Assembly (NCBI GenBank): GCA_030916925.1
Contig: JAUPVU010000002.1
Location: forward strand, 1 to 6,466
Direction: 5' to 3'
Length of the DNA: 6,466 bases
Origin: Patescibacteria group bacterium
GTDB lineage: Bacteria > Patescibacteriota > WWE3 > 2-01-FULL-39-13
The notes beneath the pieces were generated by a model. That model saw nothing but the letters and a program-made list of their open reading frames with translations. It had not been told where the DNA came from and did no database searches. Below are positions 1-5,560 of the stretch, piece by piece (position 1 is the stretch's first letter; every line of letters begins with the position of its first letter). The position numbers and the translations under genes are program-made.

Positions 1-96
1 GCGTCTCGAGTTGGAGAAGAACTTGAAGTAGCCATAGATAAGGTATTACAAACTAACGCAGGAAGAATGATTTTTGCTTCTGTTCCTGCTAATTAG
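1..96 (+). CDS. C-terminal end of an unrecognised protein (5' partial)
   Basis: Frame 1 is open from the window edge to a TAG at 94-96 and encodes 31 residues, beginning ASRVGEELEVAIDKVL and ending FASVPAN. The other two plus frames hit stops within about 10 codons. The alternating charged and hydrophobic pattern of the first half looks like an amphipathic helix of a real, soluble protein. I do not recognise the family, and the tail is too short to assign a function. The next firm gene on this strand (rho) starts about 510 bases later with its own promoter, so the two are probably not one transcription unit. It could also be chance open frame, but the protein-like composition makes a gene end more likely. 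Confidence 0.55.
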   Translation, partial: ASRVGEELEVAIDKVLQTNAGRMIFASVPAN

Positions 97-133
97 ATAG
101 CCTAACTTCAAGACACAATTCATTTGGTAGATT

Positions 134-182
134 AAAGAAAAACCGGGCTTGTCTATACGTATACTCGAATAAACGGGCCCGG
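134..182 (-). terminator. Putative intrinsic terminator read on the minus strand
   Basis: On the minus strand the stem CCGGGC (182 to 177) pairs exactly with GCCCGG (148 to 143) and is followed at once by TTTTTCTTT (142 to 134). A G+C-rich stem plus a U-tract is the intrinsic-terminator pattern. The loop is long (28 bases), which lowers confidence, although it contains a tatacgtata palindrome that might fold. It points toward the plus-strand gene ending at 96. No minus-strand gene is seen feeding into it, so either an RNA gene lies at higher coordinates or the hairpin serves another purpose. Read on the plus strand there is no U-tract. Confidence 0.4.
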
Positions 183-197
183 CCAAATAGATAAGTT

Positions 198-217
198 CTA
201 CCCCCAGGACAGGGTAG
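198..217. repeat. G+C-rich perfect inverted repeat (hairpin)
   Basis: CTACCC (198-203) and GGGTAG (212-217) form a perfect 6-bp stem with an 8-base loop. On the plus-strand RNA two G-U pairs (196-197 with 218-219) could lengthen it. No U-tract follows on either strand, so it is not an intrinsic terminator. An overlapping alternative pairs CCCCC 201-205 with GGGGG 217-221. Confidence 0.5.
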
Positions 218-257
218 GGGGCAGGATTTCTATACACTTACTTTTATTGCATCTACC

Positions 258-285
258 TTGACAAGTCAATAGACAGCAGCATAAA
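258..285 (+). promoter_or_regulatory. Weak candidate promoter with a consensus -35
   Basis: TTGACA at 258-263 matches the sigma70 -35 consensus exactly. A -10 candidate, CATAAA (280-285), follows at a 16-base spacing but matches only 4 of 6 positions and lacks the final T. The start would fall near 292, at the base of the 289-313 inverted repeat. TTGACA also lies within a small palindromic stretch (TTGACAAGTCAA), so it could equally be part of a hairpin or a protein-binding site. Confidence 0.25.
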
Positions 286-288
286 AGG

Positions 289-313
289 TATCCCCAGTTA
301 CCGCTATGGGATA
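289..313. repeat. Inverted repeat TATCCC / GGGATA flanked by ATAAAAG repeats
   Basis: TATCCC (289-294) and GGGATA (308-313) are exact reverse complements separated by 13 bases. The heptamer ATAAAAG occurs just before the left arm (281-287) and overlaps the end of the right arm (311-317). No U-tract follows. It may be a hairpin of a structured RNA or an operator; the sequence alone does not decide. Confidence 0.4.
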
Positions 314-429
314 AAAGAGTAAATTTTGTGCGGGTAAATAAATTGTCCGTCAGCTGTTTAGATTGATATTAAAGCATTTTGTATTTTCGTCATATTTTGG
401 GATATATGAAACAAATAGTGAGATGAAGC

Positions 430-549
430 GTGATTAATAGGGTGAAGATAGTGAAAGTAGAAATAAGCCAGCGCTTTTTAAAAGCCATATATAGGGCCTT
501 ATTTTCAATATTGATTGTTAGTATGGTTATGTTACAATCATTCCTGTAA
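430..549 (+). CDS. Possible small membrane or leader peptide (39 aa, GTG start)
   Basis: An open frame from GTG 430 to TAA 547-549 encodes a basic N-terminal half (segment around VEISQRFLKAIYR) followed by the hydrophobic stretch ALFSILIVSMVMLQSFL. This layout is that of a single-pass small membrane protein or a signal-anchor. Alternative GTG starts lie at 442 and 451; an AGGG at 439-442 sits about 8 bases before GTG 451. It overlaps the rho promoter at 511-538 and ends about 60 bases before rho, so it might be a leader peptide, a remnant of a signal-peptide-bearing gene, or chance. In DNA this AT-rich a 39-codon run is not statistically compelling, and there is no ATG start. Confidence 0.22.
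   Translation: MINRVKIVKVEISQRFLKAIYRALFSILIVSMVMLQSFL
511..538 (+). promoter_or_regulatory. Probable rho promoter (extended -10)
   Basis: A -35 TTGATT (511-516) and a -10 TACAAT (533-538) are separated by 16 bases, and the -10 is preceded by TGT (530-532), an extended -10 signature. Transcription would start near 545, giving rho a leader of about 62 bases. The promoter two genes along has the same TGT-TAnAAT arrangement. Confidence 0.65.
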
Positions 550-560
550 TATAAACTCCA

Positions 561-583
561 GTTAAGTTACATAATAGCTTAAC
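561..583 (+). promoter_or_regulatory. Inverted repeat in the rho leader
   Basis: GTTAAG (561-566) and CTTAAC (578-583) are exact reverse complements with an 11-base loop, inside the predicted rho leader. A direct repeat CCAGTTA (558-564 and 583-589) overlaps its edges. The stem is AT-rich and too weak for a terminator. It could be a binding site or a minor leader hairpin. rho is autoregulated in several bacteria, but nothing here proves a link. Confidence 0.3.
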
Positions 584-607
584 CAGTTAGAAGTAAACAT
601 CAATCTT

Positions 608-1930
608 ATGCCAGTTTCACGAAAAGAATTAAAGAATAATGATGACCAAGTTGATTTCACAGAAATGACTTCTGTTCCATCATCAGATCCAATAACTCCT
701 ACAGCAGGTGCTGTAAATAATACCGCTATGCCGGCTACAAGCACTCCAGCTGTTAACAACCAAGAAGATCGGGTTGAGTACCGTGCACATGATAGTAGAC
801 ACCAACAGGATGATACATACAAAGTAGAGGGAATTTTAGAGATAAAAGGGGAATATGGAATTTTAAGACAAAAACAAGATCCTAATTCGGCTGACTTACC
901 AAAAGATGTATATATTGCCTTGACTCAAATTAACAAATTTGGATTAAGAAAAGCCGATAAAATTGAAGGAATAGCCAGGGCGCCAAAAGATAATGAACGA
1001 TATTTATCCTTATTAAGGGTAGATAAGGTCGAAGGCATTGATGCAAAAGAAGCTAGAAACAGACCAAGGTTTGAGAAGTTAACTCCAATATTTCCAAATG
1101 AAAGAATTAAGTTAGAAACCACAGGTGATGTTGTTTCGACAAGATTAATCGACATATTAAGTCCAATAGGAAAGGGACAAAGAGGAATGTTAGTTGCACC
1201 TCCAAAAGCTGGTAAAACTTGGTTATTAACCGAGGTTGCCGGTGGAATTGCTAACAATCATCCAGAAATTTCCATAATGGTCGTACTTATTGGTGAAAGA
1301 CCAGAAGAAGTCACACATATTCAAAGAGAAGTTAAAGGCGAAGTCTGGGCAAGTAATTTTGATGAATCTGCACAAGAGCAGGTTGTTGTAGCCGAGAATG
1401 CTTTAGAAAAAGCAAAAAGATTAGCTGAAAAAGGTGGAGATGTAGTAATTCTTATGGATTCTATAACAAGATTAGCCAGAGCTTACAACATGGTGGAACC
1501 TCCAAGTGGTAGAACATTAACAGGGGGATTTGATCCTGCAGCATTATATCCACCAAAAAGATTTTTTGGTGCAGCTAGAAATTTTGAAGAAGGCGGTTCA
1601 TTAACTATTATTGCAACTGCCCTAATTGATACTGGAAGTAGAATGGACGATGTTATTTTTGAAGAGTTCAAAGGTACCGGTAACATGGAGTTAATCCTAG
1701 ATCGTGCATTGTCTGAAAGAAGAATATATCCATCAATCGACGTAAAGAGATCAATGACTAGACATGATGAGCTTTTATATACCAAAAAGGAAGCTGAAAA
1801 GGTAATGACCTTAAGAAGAATGATAGATTTACTAGACGAAAAAGAAGCTACTCAAATTGTCGTAGAAAGAATCAAAAAAACAAAATCAAATGATGAGTTT
1901 TTAGATACCCTCTCAAGCGGAAAAATTTAA
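608..1930 (+). CDS. rho: Transcription termination factor Rho
   Basis: The 440-residue product is a hexameric RNA-dependent ATPase/translocase that releases RNA polymerase. Residues 1-70 are polar and low in complexity, replacing the N-terminal helical Rho_N domain. The cold-shock-like RNA-binding domain spans about 71-150 (GEYGILR at 81-87, where the E. coli aromatic pair is YGI). The RecA-like ATPase follows: P-loop APPKAGKT 197-204, GERPEE 229-234 with the catalytic Glu at 230, Walker B VVILMD 279-284 continuing into [11 protein letters not shown]-loop [10 protein letters not shown] 300-309, R-loop FKGTGN 354-359, and arginine finger near R371/R372. Two departures are visible: Gly229 where E. 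coli has Asp210, and RSMTR (381-385) where RSGTR is usual. The ATG at 608 is the first in frame after the predicted promoter; no Shine-Dalgarno sequence precedes it. A start at ATG 665 would shorten only the disordered tail. Confidence 0.97.
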   Translation: MPVSRKELKNNDDQVDFTEMTSVPSSDPITPTAGAVNNTAMPATSTPAVNNQEDRVEYRAHDSRHQQDDTYKVEGILEIKGEYGILRQKQDPNSADLPKDVYIALTQINKFGLRKADKIEGIARAPKDNERYLSLLRVDKVEGIDAKEARNRPRFEKLTPIFPNERIKLETTGDVVSTRLIDILSPIGKGQRGMLVAPPKAGKTWLLTEVAGGIANNHPEISIMVVLIGERPEEVTHIQREVKGEVWASNFDESAQEQVVVAENALEKAKRLAEKGGDVVILMDSITRLARAYNMVEPPSGRTLTGGFDPAALYPPKRFFGAARNFEEGGSLTIIATALIDTGSRMDDVIFEEFKGTGNMELILDRALSERRIYPSIDVKRSMTRHDELLYTKKEAEKVMTLRRMIDLLDEKEATQIVVERIKKTKSNDEFLDTLSSGKI

Positions 1931-1937
1931 TTCCAAT

Positions 1938-1966
1938 TTAACTTAACCGTGTGGATTTGTTAGAAT
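1938..1966 (+). promoter_or_regulatory. Probable promoter of the M23 peptidase gene
   Basis: A -35 TTAACT (1938-1943), a 17-base spacer and a -10 TAGAAT (1961-1966) preceded by TGT form an extended -10 promoter in the 63-base gap after rho. The start would be near 1973, about 21 bases before the ATG. TTAACC (1943-1948) and GGTTAA (1973-1978) form an inverted repeat that brackets the -10, a possible operator. No intrinsic terminator is seen between rho and this promoter, so read-through from rho is also likely. Confidence 0.5.
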
Positions 1967-1993
1967 CGCAGTGGTTAACGGAAATTTTCAATC

Positions 1994-3175
1994 ATGAACA
2001 TAATAAATAATATTTTGAGAAAGATTAAAGAGCTCCCTCATAGTGCATTGAGCGCTATAGAAGAAATAGGTGGTTTTGTTATCGCTGCATTTGAATATTT
2101 CATTTATCGAATTGATACAACGCTAAACGCCATTAAACAACTAACTGTTACGAATCTAAACCTATATAGAATCCTTAAATTTAAGATAGTCGGAACTTTA
2201 ATTTGGTCGCAGGGAAAAGTTGGATTACGAATTAGAAACCTATTTATTTTGATTTTTATTTGTTTCGTTTTTATTTTAGGTGGTATTTTTCAGGATAGAT
2301 TCGTTGAAATTGATGGAACTGATGAATTGTCATTTCTTAATACAGATTCACTTTTAATAGCTAAAGCTAGTGCGTCTACCCAACAAAGTGATACTAAATT
2401 ACTTGATAGCCCAGTTGAACATACTGTGGTTGAAAACGAGTCATTAAGTGAGATAGGTATGAAATATGGGATTACAATTGAATCAATAAAATTTGCAAAT
2501 AATTTGGTAAAAAGTGAAGTCCCTGCTGGCACTGTATTAAAAATTCCTCCAGTAGAGGGTACGTTGCATCAAGTTAAAGCAGATACTTCTGGAAACCCAG
2601 AAACCATCGAGAGCTTAGCTAGAAGATACCGTGTACCAACACAAACTATTGTTGATTTTAACTATTTGGATCTTCCTTACACGCTAACAGTTGGTCAATT
2701 CATAACTATTCCTAAAGCTGAAGTTCCAAGCAATCAAAGATATTATGCTGGAACGCCAGTTTACGATACCTCTGCTTATGGAATAATTCCAACAAGTAAA
2801 ACAGGTGGAAGTGGCGGCGGTAAATTTAATTGGCCACTATCTGGGATTCTTACTCAAGGTTTTAGTAGCTATCATCCTGCAATTGATATAGCTAATAGAA
2901 CTGGAGACATTTTAGCCGGGGATAAGGGAACAGTTGTTCGATCTGGTTGGTGGCAAGGTGGTTATGGAAATGCAGTCCAACTTGACCATGGAAATGGTTA
3001 TGTAAGCACCTACGCACATATGAGCAGTATCAGCGTCTCTGTTGGCGACGAAGTTTCACAGGGTCAAAAACTTGGAGTGGTTGGATCGACTGGCAGATCA
3101 ACAGGTCCGCATTTACATTTTACAATTCAATTTGATGGAAAATATATTTCACCAATGGATTTATTGCCTCGTTAA
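1994..3175 (+). CDS. Membrane-anchored LysM-LysM-M23 (LytM) peptidoglycan endopeptidase
   Basis: The 393-residue product is a probable cell-wall hydrolase that cuts peptide cross-links. Residues 1-81 form a basic, partly amphipathic cytoplasmic region. One transmembrane helix follows at about 83-99 (N-in, C-out by the positive-inside rule), so this is a signal-anchor with no obvious cleavage site. Two LysM domains lie at about 142-186 and 191-240 for glycan binding. A Gly/Ser linker (271-276) leads to the M23 domain, about 280-393. The metal and catalytic residues are all present: HPAID (His294, Asp298), His342 in TYAHMS, and GPHLHF (His373, His375). It is therefore predicted active, unlike NlpD/EnvC-type activators that lack them. 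The arrangement suits cell division or wall remodelling. It lies 63 bases after rho and 60 before the Wzy-like gene, another envelope protein. No Shine-Dalgarno sequence precedes the ATG. The substrate bond cannot be told from sequence. Confidence 0.9.
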   Translation: MNIINNILRKIKELPHSALSAIEEIGGFVIAAFEYFIYRIDTTLNAIKQLTVTNLNLYRILKFKIVGTLIWSQGKVGLRIRNLFILIFICFVFILGGIFQDRFVEIDGTDELSFLNTDSLLIAKASASTQQSDTKLLDSPVEHTVVENESLSEIGMKYGITIESIKFANNLVKSEVPAGTVLKIPPVEGTLHQVKADTSGNPETIESLARRYRVPTQTIVDFNYLDLPYTLTVGQFITIPKAEVPSNQRYYAGTPVYDTSAYGIIPTSKTGGSGGGKFNWPLSGILTQGFSSYHPAIDIANRTGDILAGDKGTVVRSGWWQGGYGNAVQLDHGNGYVSTYAHMSSISVSVGDEVSQGQKLGVVGSTGRSTGPHLHFTIQFDGKYISPMDLLPR

Positions 3176-3198
3176 AAATAAATTCTTGTTTTATTGGG

Positions 3199-3227
3199 TT
3201 GCAAAAAGTGTGTGTATTTTGCATAAT
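3199..3227 (+). promoter_or_regulatory. Candidate promoter giving a nearly leaderless Wzy-like mRNA
   Basis: A -35 TTGCAA (3199-3204), a 17-base spacer and a -10 CATAAT (3222-3227, 5 of 6 consensus) lie in the 60-base gap before the Wzy-like gene. The expected start near 3234 is two bases from the ATG at 3236, so the mRNA would be leaderless or almost so. No ribosome-binding sequence is present. No terminator follows the M23 gene, so co-transcription is also possible. Confidence 0.4.
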
Positions 3228-3235
3228 CATTAAAT

Positions 3236-5506
3236 ATGCAAACTATACTTTCTGAAAACAACTCAGCCTCGAACGTTTATGTTGATGAAGATAAGAAAAA
3301 ATTAACTCCAACACAAGTCATAGAATTTTTATACGTCTCACTTTTATTTTTAATTCCATTCTTCTTTTTACCTATAACAAATGATTTTCTAGTTTTAAAC
3401 AAAACATTTTTAACAGTATTTGTTGCAGGTCTTTCTTTAATTTTATTTTTCTTTCAAGCATTCAGAAAAGGAAGTTTAACCATTAGAGATTTTAAAGTTT
3501 ATTTACCTTTTGGATTATTGCTAGTTGCTGCTTTGGCATCTACCTACTTTTCAACGGATAGATATACTTCAGTATTCGGTAGCTTTTACAATTACAATAA
3601 CTCGTTATTATTTTGGGTTGCTTTAATCATAATCGGATTTGTAGCCTCAAACGTTAGACTTCGTACATCCAAGTTATTAACCGCCTTGATGTCCGGTACC
3701 ATAGTGACCTCTTTAGTAGCTTTATTCTCACTTTATGGTGGAAAATTACCATTCTTAAGTAGAACAGTTACTTCGAGTAACCTTGTCGGAACAAGCACGA
3801 ACGTAATAGCCTTATTTATACTTGTATCCTTGCTTTCATTTAATGAGTACTTAAAAACAGATAATCATAAATTCTCGAAGGTTATTTCTTTGATAGCATT
3901 CGTTTTAACTTCAATCTATGTATTCAGTACCATGAATGTAATGGCCATCGTAGTTTTAATCGTTGGTTTATTATATTTAGGAGTTACTAACTACGATTCA
4001 ATTACAAGAAATCTCGTTAAATTTGCTGTTCCAGTAATTGTTGTGGTAATCGTTTCTGCAATGAATTTACTTCCTTCTACAAGATCGATGATGGGACTTG
4101 CAACATACGCAGAAAGTCCTGCATTAAGTTTTAGCCAATCTTGGTATGTCGCAGTCTCGGCTATTAGAAGTTATCCATACACTGGATCCGGTCTAGGAAC
4201 CTTTATGAATGATTTTTCACAAGCAAGACCAGAATCATATAATAACGAAACTTTTTGGAACGCCAGAATGAATGCTCCATATAATGATGTATTCATGTGG
4301 TTAGCAACAGCAGGTTTATTAGGAGTATTCGCTTACATATATTTTGGATTTGATTTATTGAAATCTGCATTAAGAGTTTTCAAAGAGAATCAAGGAAGCC
4401 GAAATGTAGCAATGGTAGCAATATTATCATTTGTATTAATGCTTCTATTTGGATCGAACATAGTTTTATATGTTGTATTGTTTGTTTGTTACGGATTGTT
4501 ACTACAAGTTAGAAGTAGCAATGTAAATAATTTTGGATCAAGATTTTTACCACTAGGTTTAGCACTCGTAACATTAGCTTTATTGGTATTTGTTGGATAT
4601 AAAGCATCAAGAGTGTATGCCGCACAATATCATTACACTAAAGCCTTGTTGAGTGGGACCTTAAGTGAAAGATATAACGGTATCTTAAGAGCCGTGAATA
4701 CAGAGCCATATGAAGATGTATACAGAAGAGATTTCGTCGGAATTAACTTACTAGTGGCAAGCGCTTTAAGCAGAAGTGAAAACTTAACTGATGAGCAAAA
4801 AGAGCAAATTGTAACAAGAGTAAAACTCGCTTTATTAAATGCAAACGCCTTAGTACAACGAAGTCCAATGAGCGTAGCTAACTGGGAAGCAAGGGGAAAT
4901 GCATTTAAATCGATTATCGGATTAGTAGAAGGTGCTGATACAGCAGCCCTCCAATCCTATTCAAATGCTAGTAGATTAGAAAAAACTAATCCAAGATTGT
5001 ATGTAGAAATCGGTGGAATTGCTTATAGAGCTAAGAATTACCAAGTTGCAGTAAATAACTTTGCAACAGCCGTAGGTTACAAACCAGATTATGCAAATGG
5101 TCACTATAATCTAGCCCATGCATTAAAAGATGCAGGTGCATTTGCACAAGCATATACACAACTTGAGATAGTTTCTAGATTAGTTCCAAACGATAATGCA
5201 GTTTACGAAAAAGTCTCGAAAGAATTAGAAGAGTTCAAGAAATTAAGAGACGACCAAGTTGCAGCGGAACAGGCTAAGAAACTAGAAGTTCCAGCGGCGG
5301 CGGCACCAACAGATGTAGAGAGAAAGACTCAATTGGATGAGGAACTAAAAACCACTCAAGAGCCAACCGAAACCGATGTTAAACCTACCGAAGGTGTAGA
5401 GATTCCAAAAGATGAAGTCTCTGGAATAACACCAAATGCTGACGGTTCAAATGTAAACGAAAATGAAGGCGAGACTGAAGCTCCCTTAGCTAAGCCAGCA
5501 GAATAA
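3236..5506 (+). CDS. O-antigen-ligase/Wzy-like polytopic membrane protein with C-terminal TPRs
   Basis: The 756-residue product has about 13 transmembrane helices (near 30-47, 53-74, 88-105, 123-139, 146-167, 187-203, 215-232, 234-250, 261-278, 351-373, 390-404, 406-425, 437-455). Basic residues fall in every loop predicted cytoplasmic (for example FRKGS 76-80, RLRTSK 141-146, RNLVK 258-262), which places the N-terminus inside and the C-terminus outside. The large external loop 279-350 carries YTGSGLGTF (315-323) and then YN-x9-GLLG (349-363). This matches the Wzy_C/WaaL signature HN-x9-GxxG except that the His is Tyr349. Residues 456-660 are helical with two clear TPRs (about 586-619 and 620-653). 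The last 100 residues are an acidic, Pro/Thr/Glu-rich tail with an Ala run (687-690). It may polymerise or transfer surface glycans, or glycosylate proteins, but the His change makes catalysis uncertain. TAA is followed directly by TAG. Confidence 0.8.
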   Translation: MQTILSENNSASNVYVDEDKKKLTPTQVIEFLYVSLLFLIPFFFLPITNDFLVLNKTFLTVFVAGLSLILFFFQAFRKGSLTIRDFKVYLPFGLLLVAALASTYFSTDRYTSVFGSFYNYNNSLLFWVALIIIGFVASNVRLRTSKLLTALMSGTIVTSLVALFSLYGGKLPFLSRTVTSSNLVGTSTNVIALFILVSLLSFNEYLKTDNHKFSKVISLIAFVLTSIYVFSTMNVMAIVVLIVGLLYLGVTNYDSITRNLVKFAVPVIVVVIVSAMNLLPSTRSMMGLATYAESPALSFSQSWYVAVSAIRSYPYTGSGLGTFMNDFSQARPESYNNETFWNARMNAPYNDVFMWLATAGLLGVFAYIYFGFDLLKSALRVFKENQGSRNVAMVAILSFVLMLLFGSNIVLYVVLFVCYGLLLQVRSSNVNNFGSRFLPLGLALVTLALLVFVGYKASRVYAAQYHYTKALLSGTLSERYNGILRAVNTEPYEDVYRRDFVGINLLVASALSRSENLTDEQKEQIVTRVKLALLNANALVQRSPMSVANWEARGNAFKSIIGLVEGADTAALQSYSNASRLEKTNPRLYVEIGGIAYRAKNYQVAVNNFATAVGYKPDYANGHYNLAHALKDAGAFAQAYTQLEIVSRLVPNDNAVYEKVSKELEEFKKLRDDQVAAEQAKKLEVPAAAAPTDVERKTQLDEELKTTQEPTETDVKPTEGVEIPKDEVSGITPNADGSNVNENEGETEAPLAKPAE

Positions 5507-5527
5507 TAGATTTAATAGAAATTAAAC

Positions 5528-5560
5528 AGAGAAGAGGCCTACTTTTTAGTAGGCTTCTCT
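5528..5560. terminator. Bidirectional intrinsic terminator between convergent genes
   Basis: AGAGAAG (5528-5534) pairs with CTTCTCT (5554-5560), and CCTACT (5538-5543) pairs with AGTAGG (5548-5553), leaving a TTTT loop and a 3-base bulge (5535-5537): 13 base pairs in all. U-rich sequence follows on the plus strand (TTGTATTTTAG from 5560) and on the minus strand (GTTTAATTTCTATTA below 5528). It would end both the Wzy-like transcript and the obg transcript. The obg stop codon and its last six sense codons lie within it. Confidence 0.75.

Larger units (their letters stand above)
97..429. other. Intergenic region with clustered inverted repeats; possible structured RNA
   Basis: No convincing ORF lies here. 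The stretch 140-225 is clearly richer in G+C than the flanking DNA and carries several exact inverted repeats: 143-148 with 177-182, 122-127 with 183-188, 198-203 with 212-217, and further on 289-294 with 308-313 and an imperfect 258-269. In AT-rich genomes such islands often mark structured RNAs. I looked for signatures of tmRNA (T-arm, CCA end), the SRP RNA tetraloop region, RNase P conserved segments and tRNA, on both strands, and found none that holds up. The only strand clue is a U-tract after the 143-182 stem when read on the minus strand. From about 320 to 429 the DNA is AT-rich with one weak palindrome (390-395 with 404-409). A short-lived leader, an unknown small RNA, or plain intergenic DNA are all possible. 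Confidence 0.35.

Noticed and set aside
131..152. Resemblance of AAAGAAAAACCGGGCTT to the 5' conserved part of RNase P RNA (GAGGAAAGTCCGGGCT)
   Set aside because: Key bases differ, and none of the other conserved RNase P segments, including the partner strand of P4, is found downstream.
46..237. 63-codon minus-strand frame across the end of the first gene and the G+C-rich island
   Set aside because: It runs through the inverted repeats and putative terminator, has no recognisable protein features, and overlaps the plus-strand gene end. It is most likely a chance frame.
97..360. tmRNA, SRP RNA or tRNA in the gap
   Set aside because: No T-arm, CCA end, tag-peptide frame or SRP GGAAGGAAGC-type segment was found on either strand.
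473..485. GCTTTTTAAAAGC palindrome as a terminator
   Set aside because: With a single central base it cannot form a stable hairpin without opening the AT pairs, and no proper U-tract follows a strong stem.
562..822. 86-codon minus-strand frame opposite the start of rho
   Set aside because: It lies antisense to the rho leader and the low-complexity rho N-terminus, with a composition explained by the complement of that sequence.
925..1785. Two minus-strand frames of 100-110 codons inside rho
   Set aside because: They are antisense to strongly conserved Rho coding sequence and show no family features.
3042..3233. 63-codon plus-strand frame overlapping the end of the M23 gene
   Set aside because: It is an out-of-frame shadow of the catalytic M23 region; the real frame there carries the conserved HLH motif.
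5292..5311. GCG-rich run in the tail of the Wzy-like gene as a repeat element
   Set aside because: It is only a four-Ala codon run (GCG GCG GCG GCA) in a low-complexity protein tail, too short to call a repeat feature.
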